The notes below the pieces were generated by a model. That model ran no database searches. It saw only the letters and a program-made list of their open reading frames with translations, and was not told where the DNA came from. Both the position numbers and the translations under genes were made by a program. DNA of 64,000 bases from contig JASDDO010000016.1 of assembly GCA_030015575.1 (NCBI GenBank), forward strand, positions 105,419,241 through 105,483,240. Reading direction: 5' to 3'. This document shows positions 22,601 through 34,690 of this stretch, piece by piece. The stretch's first letter is position 1, and the number at the start of each line of letters is the position of its first letter. Source of the DNA: Agapanthus africanus. Lineage: Eukaryota; Streptophyta; Magnoliopsida; Asparagales; Amaryllidaceae.

Positions 22601-23565
22601 TAGGAAATGACATTCCTATGCTACAATCTGTCAAGGGGTTCTTGTCACACAGGTTCTCCATGAAAGACCTGGGTTATGCCTCATACATTCTGGGTATCCG
22701 GATCTACCGTGACAGATCCAAGAGGATATTAGGACTCTCACAGTCCAGGTACATCGACACCATACTGAAGAGATTCAGTATGGAAGATTCCAAGCGCGGT
22801 AATCTACCGGCTTGTCACGGGATCACCCTCTCCAAAGAGATGTCTCCCAAGACTGATTTGGAGAGGGATCGCATGTCTATTATACCCTACACTTCTGCGG
22901 TAGGCTCTATAATGTATGCGATGTTGTGTACCAGACCGGATGTGGCTTATGCACTGAGTGTGGTAAGCAGGTATCAGTCAAACCCTGGGGAGAAACATTG
23001 GATAGCAGTAAAGAACATTCTCAAGTACCTGAGAAGGACTAAGGAGATGTTCTTGGTGTATGGCGGAAAAGACCTGCAGATTGAGGCCTTTGCTGACTCC
23101 AGCTTCCAGAGTGACAAGGATGATTCCAAGTCTATGTCGGGTTTTGTCTTTACCCTCAATGGAGGGGCGGTGTGTTGGAAGAGCTCCAAACAGGAAACTG
23201 TTGCTGACTCGACTATGGAAGCAGAATACATCGCTGCATCTGATGCCGCAAAAGAAGCTGTCTGGATGAGGAAGTTCTTGAAAGAACTTCAAGTGGTTCC
23301 GTCCATTGTTGACCCAATACCTCTGTATTGCGACAACAACGGGGCTATAGCTTTAGCGAAGGAACCCAGGTCCCATCAGAAATCCAGACACATCTTAAGG
23401 CGGTATCACCTGATCAGGGAGATTGTGGATCGCCAGGAGATCGAGGTCCGGAGAGTTGCATCAGAGGATAACACAGCAGATCCATTCACCAAGGCCTTGC
23501 CCCAGACTCAGTTCGAGCGGCTGATCGAGATGATAGGTCTTCGATACGCCAGTACATGGCCTTAG
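19615..23565 (+). CDS. Copia gag-pol region
   Basis: In order: a UBN2-like Gag (about 19,615-20,370), a CX2CX4HX4C zinc knuckle (CFYCHKSGHWKQDC, 20,380-20,421), an aspartic protease with WVLDTGSGSH (about 20,521), a pre-integrase HCRLGHIN zinc motif (about 20,935), the integrase core (DDFSRYGY, DRGGEY, GVSERRNR; about 21,110-21,560), a reverse transcriptase with YVDDILLIG (about 22,579) and an RNase H with FADSSF and MEAEYIA (about 23,090-23,240). The ATG at 19,615 is preferred as start. The products would form cytoplasmic virus-like particles that reverse-transcribe the element RNA and integrate the DNA. It looks nearly whole, with about one break. Confidence 0.9.
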
Positions 23566-23579
23566 TGCAAGTGGGAGAT

Positions 23580-25621
23580 TGTTAGTGTATATGCCCTAGA
23601 GGCCATTACTGTATCATACTAGTTTGTATATTACTTAATGGAAGCTTGGGATATTCACAGTTGTATATACAATCTTGCTCGAAATGGTAGTATGCTACTT
23701 GGTTTGTCTCTGCTTTAATATGTGCATGTGTTTCTTTTAGCATATTGCTGGTATACATATTAGTAGAGCCCTTAGGATCCTTGCTTGATTACCAGTGTTG
23801 TGATGGCGCTCGCACTCGTAGGAGCTGGGTAATCTATAAGCACATCCTTATACAGGTCCCTGGTCGTTGGACTATCGAGACAGGGCATCGATACTCCGGA
23901 GTAGACTAGCGTATGCGCTTCTCATCCCAGTATGGGAGACGGTCTGTCCCACAGCCGTTAGTACGTCGTACTTGAGATAGTATGCGGGTGCTTGTTAGGT
24001 TACGAGTACACTGGACAGGACTCGTCGGGAACTGTTGGTTGGTAATATACCTATCGTCAGTTATCAGTTCCCAGGTGACATGAGTACAGCTTAGTCCGCT
24101 GACTTGACACTGTCACTTCGCCTCGAGTGTGTTCCCACTGCACTTTGATTACTACCCTACCACGGCTCAGAGGAGTCGTGCAAACAGGTAGTTTTTGGGT
24201 GCAGTCCCGAAGCACTTGGAGGCAGTGACGGTTAGACAGGATTCGTCTCTCCCGGTGTTGGGGGTTGACATCGCGCTGTGTCCAGGAGAGCCATTACACG
24301 AGTAGTCCCTGGCCAGGGCAAGCGAGATATACTGGTAGGCTTCCAGTGTTATCTCAGGGTGTTCTGGGCTACACTCCGACACGACTTGTACCGCTATTAG
24401 GGGACTGACGTTCACCGCCCCCCTAGGCCCGCCATGCAATGTATCAGACGAACAGACCGGACTGTACGGAGACTGTCACATACAGGCTCAGTAGGAGTGC
24501 AGATGGGGTTCACCTCGTCAGTCTTCTTATCGACATCTACCTGGGGACCGTTACGTACAACTAGTGCCTCTTGCGGTCTGTGGTTAAACCCACTGCCAGC
24601 GTAGTGTCGAGTCTTTAGAGTCCCACACAGAGAGCTATTCGCCTTTAGGCAAAATGAGTAGAGGTCGCATGGTTTTGCGACAGGGTTCGTTCGCATCCGC
24701 GCACTTGTGCACGTTTGCTGTCCGGACAGTTTATACTAGCGGGCTTTGGTTTAAGCCGGATCCTAGTATATGATTTGAGATTGGTTTTTCTCAGAGTATT
24801 CGTGTTCCTCGGATCACGAATGCGGGTGCGTATGCACAGTTGCTTGAGATTGAGGGAGAGGACCTTGTTTAGGGTTAATGACTATTGTCATTTTATTAAC
24901 CCCATTGCTTTTGTGTGTATTATTGTTAATTAATAATTAGCTTAATTATTGTGCATGGTTGTTGTTGTTGACCTTTTGACTTCATTGACTTGTTGACCAA
25001 GTTGACAATTTGACCATGATCATTTCATTTGGAAGATGCTCTTTGATCCTTGCAATTTGCATTAATAATGAAATGATAATGGTCACCTCTTGATTAAACC
25101 ATGACAATTTTCTAGCTAATTAATTAATTAAAATATCACACACATATTAGTGAGAATGGCTCACTAATAATTCATTCTCTCATATCTTTTCTCTCTCTTG
25201 CTCATCCTCTCCCTCAAGCTCTCTCCCTCTCATGTGTTGAGAAACAAAAAGCTTGAGAAAAACCTTCACTTGATCTTCTCTACTCTCTTCTAGGGTTCAA
25301 GTCTTAGCATTTCTTGCACTCTAGTTACTCCTAGCTTGGAGTTGAAGCTAAAGGTCGAGGCTTTCGGGTGGATCCTTCTTTGACGGAAGAAGACAAGCAA
25401 GGTGAGGCCTTTCTACCATTCCGACGAGCAAGGAGAGAAGGAGTTCGAGCTCAAGGTATAACCTTTCTACAACTTAGTTAGTTGTTAGTTTACTTTAGCT
25501 AGTTTTCGTTTAGCAAAGATCCTCACAAGCAAGGTCCATGTTGCCTAAGTCATTAAAAATCCGTTTTTTATTATGTTTTCCGCCTCCCCGTAAGCACCGG
25601 GGTGGGCAACGTGGACTTACA
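23580..25621 (+). repeat. 3' LTR of the copia element
   Basis: A 2042-bp copy of the 5' LTR, preceded by the purine-rich tract AAGTGGGAGAT and followed by the target duplication TTAAG (25,622-25,626). Confidence 0.95.
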
Positions 25622-25675
25622 TTAAGGACGTCATAGTCCATGGATTTTAAGGACTCCATAACCCGGTATTTGCTC

Positions 25676-26474
25676 TGGATGCTTCACACGGGTTCACTGC
25701 CGTGCTTGGCGAGGACCAGGCTCCGCTCTGGGCATTTTCCGCGGGGTCAAAGAGCGACGTTATCCGCGTTCCACGTAACCAGGAATTTTGCACTAGATGC
25801 TTCACACGGGTTCACTGCCGTGCTCGGCGAGGACTAGGCTCCGCTCTGGATACTTCACACGGGTTCACTGCCGTGCTCTGCGAGGACCAGGATCCTCTCT
25901 GGATGTTTTCCACGGGGTCAAAGAGTGACGTTATCCGCGTTCCACGTAACCAGGAATTTTGCACTAAATGCTTCACACGGGTTCACTGCCGTGCTCGGCG
26001 AGGACTAGGCTCCGCTCTGGATGCTTCACACGGGTTCACTGCCGTGCTCTGCGAGGACCAGGATCCGCTCTGGACGTTTTCCACGGGGTCAAAGAGTGAC
26101 GTTATCCGCGTTCCACGTAACCAGGAATTTTGCACTAGATGCTTCACACGGGTTCACTATCGTGCTCGGCGAGGACTAGGCTCCGCTCTGGATGCTTCAC
26201 ACGGGTTCACTGCCGTGCTCTGCGAGGACCAGGATCCGCTCTGGACGTTTTCCACGGGGTCAAAGAGTGACGTTATCCGCATTCCACGTAACCAGGAATT
26301 TTGCACTAGATGCTTCACACGGGTTCACTGCCGTGCTTGGCGAGGACTAGGCTCCGCTCTGGATGCTTCACACGGGTTCACTGCCGTTCTCTGCGAGGAC
26401 CAGGATCCGCTCTGGACGTTTTCCACGGGGTCAAAGAGTGACGTTATCCGCATTCCACGTAACCAGGAATTTTG
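25676..26474. repeat. 171-bp tandem repeat array of element A
   Basis: Nearly five units of exactly 171 bp; the word TTTTGCACTA recurs at 25,790, 25,961, 26,132 and 26,303. Each unit contains two similar halves around CACGGGTTCACTGCCGTG plus a third part with TTCCACGTAACCAGG. One plus-strand frame is open through the whole array, since 171 is divisible by three. The equivalent array in element B is 42,440-43,423, and a 1.3-unit version lies in the LTRs of B. Confidence 0.9.
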
Positions 26475-27181
26475 CTGATTGTATCCGCATTTCACGGGAT
26501 GGAGGTTTGACTGTTGGCAATATGTATACCACCGAGCCATGGAACTGGGAGTTGCCGCTGTTCCGCTTAGCTTGAAGTTGTGTCCGTCGTTACGAGACGA
26601 GTGTTGGGATGATCTCTAGGTCGCTTGTGGCCCGTCGAGATTTAGCTTCTTTCTTTGGTGAAACCTGGGGGGGAGGTATGTTCCCTTTTTGTTTACGCCC
26701 TTGGATTGTGTACAGGGTGTGATGGAACATCACCTGTAGGGCATAAATTGAAACCCTTTTTTTTATATTTTATTTCTTTTTCCGCGATGCTCTATCATTT
26801 CAGCTTTTATATCGCGGAGGTCGCGATTGCCCTATCATTTCGGCTATTTTTCGCGGTGCCCAATCATTTCGGCTATTTATTTATTCTCTACTCGCTGCTT
26901 TTTATTGCAAGTTGCCCCATCATTTCGGCTATTTTTCATGCATACATTTTTACTTGCTGCTTTTTTTATTGCAAGTTGCCCCATCATTTCGGCTATTTTG
27001 TAGGCATGTGTGGCTTGCTAGCTTTTTCGCCGCAAGCTTGGATTTTAGACACCGATTTCGGCATCAGCACCGCTACAACTGGAATACTGCCAGGAGCGAA
27101 TCATCATTTGCCTCTGTCGATGTTGAACAAAGGTGGCTCAGTGAACAGGGTTAAGGGTCCTGTCGACCAAGGCTTTTGACT
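26475..27181 (-). other. T-rich 3' region of element A with CATTTCGGC repeats
   Basis: No gene. The word CCYATCATTTCGGC(C/T)ATTTT recurs about five times between 26,810 and 27,000, where element B has one copy (about 43,675). An ORF with hydrophobic repeats on the plus strand follows from these T-rich repeats and is not credible. Confidence 0.6.
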
Positions 27182-27182
27182 T

Positions 27183-27710
27183 CATGAGCCGTAAGGGTCT
27201 CACAAAGGTATTTCTCCCCACAAGTCGTGAGGATCTTGTAGGTGTATTTTCTCCCTAGGGATCGTGAGGATTCCTAAGTGTATGTTCCTCTGCAAGTCGT
27301 AAGGATCCTACAAGAGGGCTTTCTCCTTATGGGTCGAGAGGACCTACAAGGGTTGCTCATCATATGGACATATCCCTAGTCACGGGTGGGACTTTGCTGG
27401 GGAAATGTTTATTCGTGCCCATGGTTTGTATACAAGGGTCAGTATTGTGCCTCTTGTAGGGCAATATCGAAGGTTGTGGGGGATTTGCTTAAGAACAGGT
27501 TTAGGTTTCTGTAACTTAAGACTTTCAAATCTCATGAGCCGTGAGGGTCCCATAAGAGAATTCTCCTTACGAGTCGTGGGGATCTCGCAAGTGTATTTTC
27601 TCCTTAGGAATCGTGGGGATCCCTAAGTGTGTCGTTCCCTTGTGAGTCGTAAGGATCCCACGCGGGTGGTTTCTCCTTACAAGGTCGAGAGGACCCTATA
27701 AGTGTCTTTT
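27183..27710. repeat. Two blocks of five stem-loops (element A)
   Basis: Ten imperfect inverted repeats about 35 bp apart share a central TCGTRAGGAT or TCGAGAGGAC and have different paired arms, for example ACAAG/CTTGT at 27,220, CTTACGAG/CTCGCAAG at 27,567 and CTTAGGA/TCCCTAAG at 27,603. Block 1 is 27,183-27,355 and block 2 is 27,534-27,710; about 180 bp with no hairpin separates them. Element B has the same ten in the same order. Confidence 0.85.
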
Positions 27711-27914
27711 AACGAGGTTGCGCCCTTTCGGGTTTTCACAAACACTCGCCGGTAGTCCTGCTGTTTTTATTCACAGAGCCCTTTCGGGTTTTCATCCGTG
27801 CCCATTTTGCTTATGGACATACCGTTTTTTTTATTCTTTTTCTTTTTATATATATTTTTCTTTTTCTCCCTTTTTTTATTCATCTCGTCAGCCTAAGGAT
27901 GCTGCGGTAGTAGT

Positions 27915-28130
27915 TTAGGGACGTTTCGGTCCGTCGTTAGTTTGAGGACATTTCGGTCCGTCGTTAGTTTAAGGACGTTTCGGTCCATCGATAGTTTAAG
28001 GACGTCTCGGTCCGTCGATAGTTTAAGGACGTTTCGGTCCATCGTTAGTTTAAAGGACATTTCGGTCCGTTATTAGTTTAAGGACATTTCGGTCCGTTAT
28101 TAGTTTAAGGACATTTCGGTCCGTTATTAA
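27915..28130 (-). repeat. 27-bp minisatellite of element A
   Basis: Eight copies of a 27-bp unit of the type GTTTAAGGACGTTTCGGTCC plus a variable CGTCGTTA tail. Each unit holds GGAC-N6-GTCC inverted arms. It lies just after the pol stop in element orientation. Confidence 0.9.
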
Positions 28131-28225
28131 GGGGAAGGTCGGCTACTGCTTATAAGGTCTGAGCTTAGGAAGATAGCGAGCGGACATAGTCGTCGTCATC
28201 TATCATTGACCCAGGCTGTGGCTCA

Positions 28226-31200
28226 TTAAGCATAGTATTTCTTTAAGAAGCGGCCGTTTATTGGCCTGAAAGGCCTCCCACCGTGCATGTCCATAAGTAG
28301 ATAGGCTCCACCCTGGTAGACCTTGTCTATAATGTACGGGCCTTCATAGTTCGGCTCAAATTTTCCCCGCTTGGCACGATTGGGGATCATAGGTCTTTTG
28401 ACTACTAGTACGAGTTCGCCATGGCGGAATGTCCTTGGCCTGGTCAATCTTTCGTATGAGCGCGTCATCCTTGCTTTGTAGGCCTCTAGATTTTGTTGCG
28501 CTATGAGCCGGGTTTCATCGAGGGCATCGAGCTCCTCAAGCCGAAGGTGAGCATTTTCTTCGTCCGTCAGCTCGTAGTGGACTGCCACTCGTAGAGAGGG
28601 TAACTCTATCTCGAGGGGGAGCACTGCTTCCGTCCCAAATACCAACGCGTACGGCGTTGTGTTCGTGGCCGTCTTGAATGTAGTTCGATAGGCCCAAAGG
28701 GCCTCTTGCAGCCTCTCGTGCCAGTCTTTCTTATTTCGGGACACCGTCTTTTTTATGATCTTTGTCAAGGTCTTATTGAAGGCCTCGGCCAGACCGTTAG
28801 CTCGTGGATTGTAAACTGAAGAATATCTCCAGTCTATATTGTGCTGCTGCGCGAAGCGGCTAATCTTATGGCTTCTGTAGGCTGGCCCGTTATCGGAGAT
28901 AATCCGCCGTGGGGTTCCAAACCGATAGATGACGTGCGTCTTGAAGAAGTGGAGGATATTCTCCGTCTTCACTTCCCTCAGCGGTACTGCTTCTGCCCAT
29001 TTGGAGAAGTAATCAGTTGTCGCCAGGATGAAACGATGTCCCCGGGATGATGCTGGCTCGATGGGGCCGACTATGTCAGTCCCCTACATTTCGAATGGCC
29101 AGCTAGCCACCGTTGGGTGTAGTGGATTCGGATGTTGGTGGATAAAGTCTCCATGAATCTGGCACGAGTGGCATTGCCTCGCATACTCGAGGCAGTCTTG
29201 GACCATCGTGGGCCAATAATAACCCATTCGTTTGATCTTCAATTTCATCTTCGGGCCTGCTTGGTGAGAACCGCAGAGTCCGTCGTGAACTTCCTGAACG
29301 ACTCTTTCTGCTTCGTCAGGTCTTAAGCATCTCAGCCACAGAGAATCAAACGATCTCTTGTATAGAGTGTCGTTGACAAAAGCGAAAAATAGAGCTCGTT
29401 TCATGAGCTGATGTCTTGAGGACGCTTCTTCGGGCATTCGGTGGGACTTAAAGTAGTCTATGAAGACTTCCCTCCAGTCCTCGGCCTTCTCATGGTCTTT
29501 TATTTGTAGGGTCGTCTGCTCAGTCGCCCCCTTTTCTTCGTATAATTCCGGAGATATTTCTGCTGGGGCGAGCACTCGACGGCTTTGTACCACGATTCTG
29601 ACGTCATCGAGGTTCTCGTCAGCCAGTTCTTTAGCGAGTTTAGCTAACGCGTCTGCTTTGCTATTTTCCACACGTGGTATACTTTCCAAAGTGTAGGAGG
29701 GAATTTGGGTCAATAGTTGTTGCACCTTTTCGCCGTATTTCACCAACTCCGGTTTGCACGATTGGTAGTCACCATTTACTTGACTAACGACCAGTTGAGA
29801 ATCCCCGTATATAGAGAGGTCTTCAATTCCCATGTCAATGGCGATCTCGAGGCCCGCTATCAAAGCTTCGTATTCGGCTTCATTGTTCGTCCTCGATTCC
29901 GTTAAGGAGAAAGCAAAGCGCATTATCCCTCCTTGTGGGGTTACGAAGATGAGGCCTACTCCCGATTTGATTATGGGGGTACATTGTTTGCGCTTCTTCA
30001 TGGAAGATGCCCCGTCAAAATAGAGTTCCCATCGGGTATCACCGCCGCCGATCGCATCGAATGCATGTTCGTCCGGCAAATCGCAGTTCAAAGGAGAACC
30101 AGCAGGTACTGGATGCTCAGCGAGGAAGTCGGCAATGGCCTGGCCTTTCACTGCCTTAAGAGGTCGATACGTTATCGAGAACTCCATCAGGAGTAGAGCC
30201 CATTTAGCGAGTCGACCCGTCAATATAGCCTTTGACATCAAATATTTAAGAGGGTCTACCTTCGAGATGAGACGGACTTCGTGCGCCAACGCATAGTGCC
30301 TGAGTTTTGTTATCGCGAAGATTAACGCCAAGCAGTGTTTTTCAATGGGAGAGTAGTTGTTTTCTGCCCCCAGCAGAACTCGACTTAAGCAGTAGAGTGC
30401 TCTCTCTTTCCCTTGATCGTTCTCTTGTGCCCATAATGCGCCTAAGGAACCTTCGAGGGCGGTTGTATAAAGACTGAGGGGTTTTCCCTTGACCGGCGCA
30501 GCCAACACCGGAGGGTTCTGCAGGAACTGCTTGATCTCGTCTAGTGCACCTTGGTATTTATGATCCCAAACGAATGGAGTTCCCTTCTTCATCAGGTGGC
30601 TGTAAGGACGGCATTTGCCTGAAAGATTGGCGATAAACCGCCGGATGTATGCGAGCTTCCCTTGGAGAGACCGCAACTGTTTGAGGGTTCTTGGCGGAGG
30701 CATTTCCATGATCGCCTTGATCTTAGATGGATCTATTTCGATACCTCGGTGTCGGATGATGAATCCCAGGAATTTACCCGAGGAGACTCCAAACGCGCAT
30801 TTGAAGGGATTCATCTTCAAATTATATTGCCGAAGGCGTTGAAATACAGTCTCCAGATGCTTTAAATGCTCTTCGTATGACATGCTCTTTACTACAAGGT
30901 CATCGATATAGCACTCGATGATGTCATGTATGAGGTCGTCGAAGATCTTTGTCATGGCCCTTTGATAGGTAGCGCCGGCGTTCTTTAGACCAAAGGGCAT
31001 AACCCTGTAGCAGAATATACCCAAAGGGGTCCGGAAAGCGGTGTGCTTCTGGTCTTTGGGATGCATTTTTATCTGATTGTATCCTGATGAACCGTCCATA
31101 AAGGAGAAAACCTCGTGAGTGGACGTGTTATCTATCATTAGCTCGGTTACTGGTATTGGGAAATCGTCCTTTGGACAGGCTTTATTGAGATCCCTGAAAT

Positions 31201-32807
31201 CCACGCATATGCGTACCGTCCCATTCTTCTTCATTACCGGGACGATATTGGCGATCCAGTCGGGATATTGGACTTCTTGGATAAATCCAGAGTCGATCAG
31301 CTTCTTGACTTCGGCGTTGATGCTCATCTCAAGCTCGAGCCGCATCCTTCTCGGCGCCTGCTTGACTGGCTTGATATCTGGGGATATTGCTAATTTATGC
31401 ACAGCAATCTCCGGATCCAATCCTGGCATTTCGGAATAGTTCCACGCGAAGCAGTCTTTATGCTGTAGAAGCACGTTCTTTAACGCAACCACCCTTTCTT
31501 CAGATAGCAGCTCACTGACAAATGTTGGTCGCGGGTCATCTGCCGATCCCAACTCAATCTTCTTGAGGTTGTCTGCAGTAGTATGTATGCCATCTTCCAG
31601 TTCTTTTGGAGCTGGCGGAAATTCTGAGACCACCTCATCATCGCTGTTTTCAAAGCACCAAGGAAGGTCATCCATGTTCTCGGGCTCTTCTTTTAATATC
31701 GTAATCGTGTAACATGTGCGAATCCGCTTCCAGGACTGAGGTGGATCTGATTCTGCTTTTGCGGCTTTGGGTTCATGCTTTTGTGGCGGCGTTACCCTCC
31801 AGCCGTCGGATAAAGCGAATCTGCCCTGTTGGTACTGGTCCTCGGCCCAGTTTTTGAAGGTGAAGCAGTCTTCGGTAGGATGTCCCATGGCTTGGTGATA
31901 AGAGCAATAGCTCAGATGAGAAGCCTTGTTAGCTTGCTCAGGGTGCTTAGACCCTGGAAGCGCGATCATTTGATGTTTTATAGCAAGCTCGAGTAACCTC
32001 TCCGTCTTATCTCGGGGGAAGGAGTACGCTCGACTCATCTTCTTCATGAGGGACAAATCCGAGCTACGCAATACCCGATCACGTAACTCTCTAATCCTGC
32101 GTCGTTGTTGTCGGCTCCTCTTTCTGCTTCTTGATTTATTTCTGTCTCTGCGTCGGGCCTTTCGTACAACGGGTTGACAAGGACGAGCATCTTTGTCTTT
32201 TGCAGCCTGTTGAAACAGACGTTGCGTCCTGGCCTTCTCGTAGATGGCCATCTCGCGGTTGTGGTCTTCCCGATCTTTTTGACCCACTTTCCTGATAAGC
32301 TTGTCCATTCGTTCTTCAAACGACGGACTCGGCACTTCAATCGCGGGATCTAGTTTTGATGAGGGGTTGGCATTTCCTGACAGGGCGTCCTCTTCTTCAT
32401 CAAAGGTATATATAGCGTAGCTACTGTGGGCCCGTTCCCGTTTTCCGGCTCTCACGTATCCAAGCCCAAGTGTTTCCATTTTCCCGTTGGGCAATTTGCG
32501 TTGAGTCCCAGGGACATCCCAAATCCTGTTGTAGAGCCGAGCTTGTCGAACAGTCTGTTTTAAGGGTACTCCTTGGCGCTTCAATAGCCTCTTTAATCCA
32601 TTCGTATAGTATCTGGGCAGGCGGATGGGTTGGAGCCTGTCGAGTGTAGCATCCGCGCCATGCCAAATCTCTTTCTCTACTTTCGACTCCGAGGATCGGT
32701 AGAATAGGATTAACTTCTCACCCCTTTGCCTGGGAGGGACGTAAAATGTTTGCAGGTCCTGCACATTGTAAGCTTGAAGTGTGTCGAGATCCTTGTAGTG
32801 TTCTCGC
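28226..32807 (-). pseudogene. Tat-type pol region of element A
   Basis: On the minus strand, in order: a linker with WHGADATLDRLQPIRLPRYY (about 32,650), a CX2HX4HX4C zinc module (about 31,860-31,930), reverse transcriptase (about 31,360-30,860, YIDDLVVKS near 30,890), RNase H (about 30,500-30,250), a second, plant-type RNase H (WELYFDGAS, NNEAEYEALIAGL; about 30,030-29,600), an HHCC-type integrase zinc domain (about 29,300-29,140) and an integrase core (about 29,080-28,480). A second RNase H next to the first is the mark of the Tat lineage. Apart from the element C insertion that cuts off the gag side, it appears to have about one break. Confidence 0.85.
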
Positions 32808-32949
32808 TGTTTCGCCCAATCAGAGCAAAGCTCTGTTTGAATTCAAAATTCAAATTTTGAAGCAACGCTTCAAGTCTCAGGCGCAGATGTATCAGCGCTA
32901 CGCCCAAGAAGGCGCGCCCAATCAGAGCAGAGCTCTATTTGTCTGAAGC

Positions 32950-33150
32950 AACGCTTCAGTTGCGCTGCGCTCTGCGCTACGCGACACGTGTCAGCGCAGA
33001 TGCGCTAGCGCAGTTGCGCTGCGCGACACGTGTCAGCTCAGATGCGCTAGCGCAGTTGCGCTGCGCTCTGCGCTGCGCGACACGTGTCAGCGCAGATGCG
33101 TTAGCGCAGTTTCGCTGCGCTGTGCGCTGCGCAACACGTGTCACGCGCTG
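32950..33150. repeat. GCGC-rich repeats with ACACGTGT palindromes
   Basis: Four imperfect tandem copies of about 50 bp with TTGCGCTGCGC and CGACACGTGTCAGC. The TGACACGTGTCA form is a G-box inside a longer palindrome and recurs at about 33,853. The short ORFs in either strand follow from the repeats. Confidence 0.8.
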
Positions 33151-33325
33151 GGGCATCTGCGCCAAACTGAATTAAGATTTTAAGAAATCTTTTCTGTTTT
33201 ATTAAAACAAGAAGATTTTCTTCTGCAAAGCAGAAGCTCTTGGATCAAAGATCCAACGGTGGGGAAAATTCCCCAAATCACTCAGAGAATGATCTCTTTA
33301 ACAAATTTAACTAATTTGTGAGCAC

Positions 33326-33335
33326 TATAAAAAGG
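33326..33335 (+). promoter_or_regulatory. TATA box of the LTR of element C
   Basis: TATAAAAAGG about 520 bp into the LTR, on the sense strand of the element. It is the only strong TATA-like site in the LTR. Confidence 0.55.
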
Positions 33336-34365
33336 ACCCTAGGCCTCAATTCAAAGGCATCAACATTTTCTTGAAAAATCAAGAGCTTTAAACAGAGAGA
33401 ACTCTGAGAAAATTTCAAGAAAAAGGTAAAGAACCTTCATGAAGTAGAAGAAATTCCTTCTAATAGATCATTGATCTAAAAACAAGATCAATGATCTTTA
33501 CATAATAAACAGTGCTTTGCACTTCTTATGAACCTCTGGTTCTTTAAAACAATAAAATTAAAAAATAGTGCTTTGCACTCTTATGAACCTCTGGTTCTTC
33601 AAACAAAAGAAAAATTTATTCTTCTTTGATCTAATTTAGATCAAGAAATTAAATAGTGCTTTGCACTTCCGTTCTTGAATCTAAAAGATTCTTAGTGCTT
33701 TGCACTCCCAAACTGCGCCGTCGCGCTCTTAAGATAGAGCTTTGCTCTCTGGAATTGGCGCAACTCACTGAGAGCGCGCCACGTGTCTGCAGCGCAACAG
33801 CGCAGCGCACTAGCGCAGCGCACTGCGCTGTTGCGCTTGCGCTCACCAGAGCATGACACGTGTCATCACCACAAGCGCTTGTGCTCAGTAATTGGCGCAA
33901 AGCGCCTGACAAATGCAATGCATTTCTTTCCTGAAGGGCCAAGCCCAATTAAAAGACTAAACAGGCCTAATTAAATTGATGCTCTGCATCATTAATGGGC
34001 AGAGCCCAAACGAAACAATAAAATGTTATGCATTTATAAAGGGGGGCAAAGCCCAGACAAAACAGATGCCTTGCATCATTTATAAATGAGCAGAGCCTAG
34101 GATAAATTGATGCTCTGCATTCTTACGGGCAAAGCCCAAACAAAAAAATGGAAGAAATGCAATGCATAAAATGTGGAACATTTTCAACTGGACTTAGCCC
34201 AATTCTGGCCGTAAGTCCTTAAATTAAATTGAACTGAGCACAAATGCTCTCTTAAATCAATTTACTACCGGTTCGAGGGTACATCTCCGAACTCCTCTGG
34301 CACCTATCGTTGTAATCCTTCAACGACGTCAGAGAGGTGACGGGTCCCAACGACCACACACCCAT

Positions 34366-34690
34366 ATGGACTGCGGGGTCCTTAAACTCGTGGACCGAAA
34401 CGTCCCTAAACTAATATTGGACCGAAACGTCCCTAAACTAATGATGGACCGAAACGTCCCTAAACTAATGGTGGACCGAAACGTCATTAATCTAATATTG
34501 GACCGAAACGTCCTTAAACTAATATCGGACCACCACGTCCCTAAACTGGCGATGGACCACCCACGTCCCTAAACTGGAATACGGACCACCACGTCCCCAA
34601 AACTGGAATGCGGACCACCACGTCCCTAAACTGGCGATGGACCACCACGTCCCTAAACTGGAAAACGGACCACTACGTCCCTAAACTGAA
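34366..34690 (+). repeat. 27-bp-type minisatellite in the LTR of element C
   Basis: About twelve units, first of the type GGACCGAAACGTCCCTAAAC and later GGACCACCACGTCCCTAAAC. The GGAC/GTCC arms are constant and the six bases between them switch from CGAAAC to CACCAC along the array. Confidence 0.85.

Larger units (their letters stand above)
15502..25621 (+). mobile_element. Complete Ty1/copia LTR retrotransposon
   Basis: A 10.1 kb element with two 2042-bp LTRs, a 5-bp target duplication TTAAG, a primer site for initiator-Met tRNA and a gag-pol region in the order gag, protease, integrase, reverse transcriptase, RNase H, which defines copia. The lineage looks like the Tork/Angela side of the superfamily, which I judge only from general sequence style. 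By eye the LTRs differ at about nine positions (about 0.45 percent), which at commonly used plant rates means roughly 0.2 million years. The coding region looks nearly whole, with about one break. Confidence 0.95.
15196..32807 (-). mobile_element. Element A: 3' half of a Ty3/gypsy Tat-type element, host for three insertions
   Basis: Reading on the minus strand, the visible part holds the late gag-pol region (32,807-28,226) and then the 3' non-coding region with a 27-bp array, ten stem-loops, a 171-bp array and another 27-bp-type array. The copia element at 15,502-25,621 interrupts the last array, element D adjoins it at 15,195, and element C interrupts pol at 32,808. The gag region should lie to the right of element C, outside the window; the 3' LTR is not seen and was probably lost at the left junction. 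Confidence 0.8.
32830..34150. repeat. Palindromes with GC-NNN-GC centre (LTR of element C)
   Basis: Examples: AGAGCAAAGCTCT (32,831), TTGAAGCAACGCTTCAA (about 32,857), AGTGCTTTGCACT (33,511 and repeats), GAACCTCTGGTTC (about 33,529), GATGCTCTGCATC (about 33,978), GATGCCTTGCATC (about 34,063), GGGCAAAGCCC. They have 4- to 7-bp arms around a 3-base centre, like the TTTAA palindromes of elements D and B but with a different centre. Confidence 0.8.

Noticed and set aside
26655-27179. 174-residue hydrophobic ORF as a membrane protein
   Set aside because: The hydrophobic pattern comes from T-rich repeats in the 3' region of element A, and the frame is not kept in element B.
27915-28130. Regular 27-bp repeats that could suggest a CRISPR array
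   Set aside because: The repeats are contiguous without unique spacers, lie in a plant retrotransposon and vary along their whole length.
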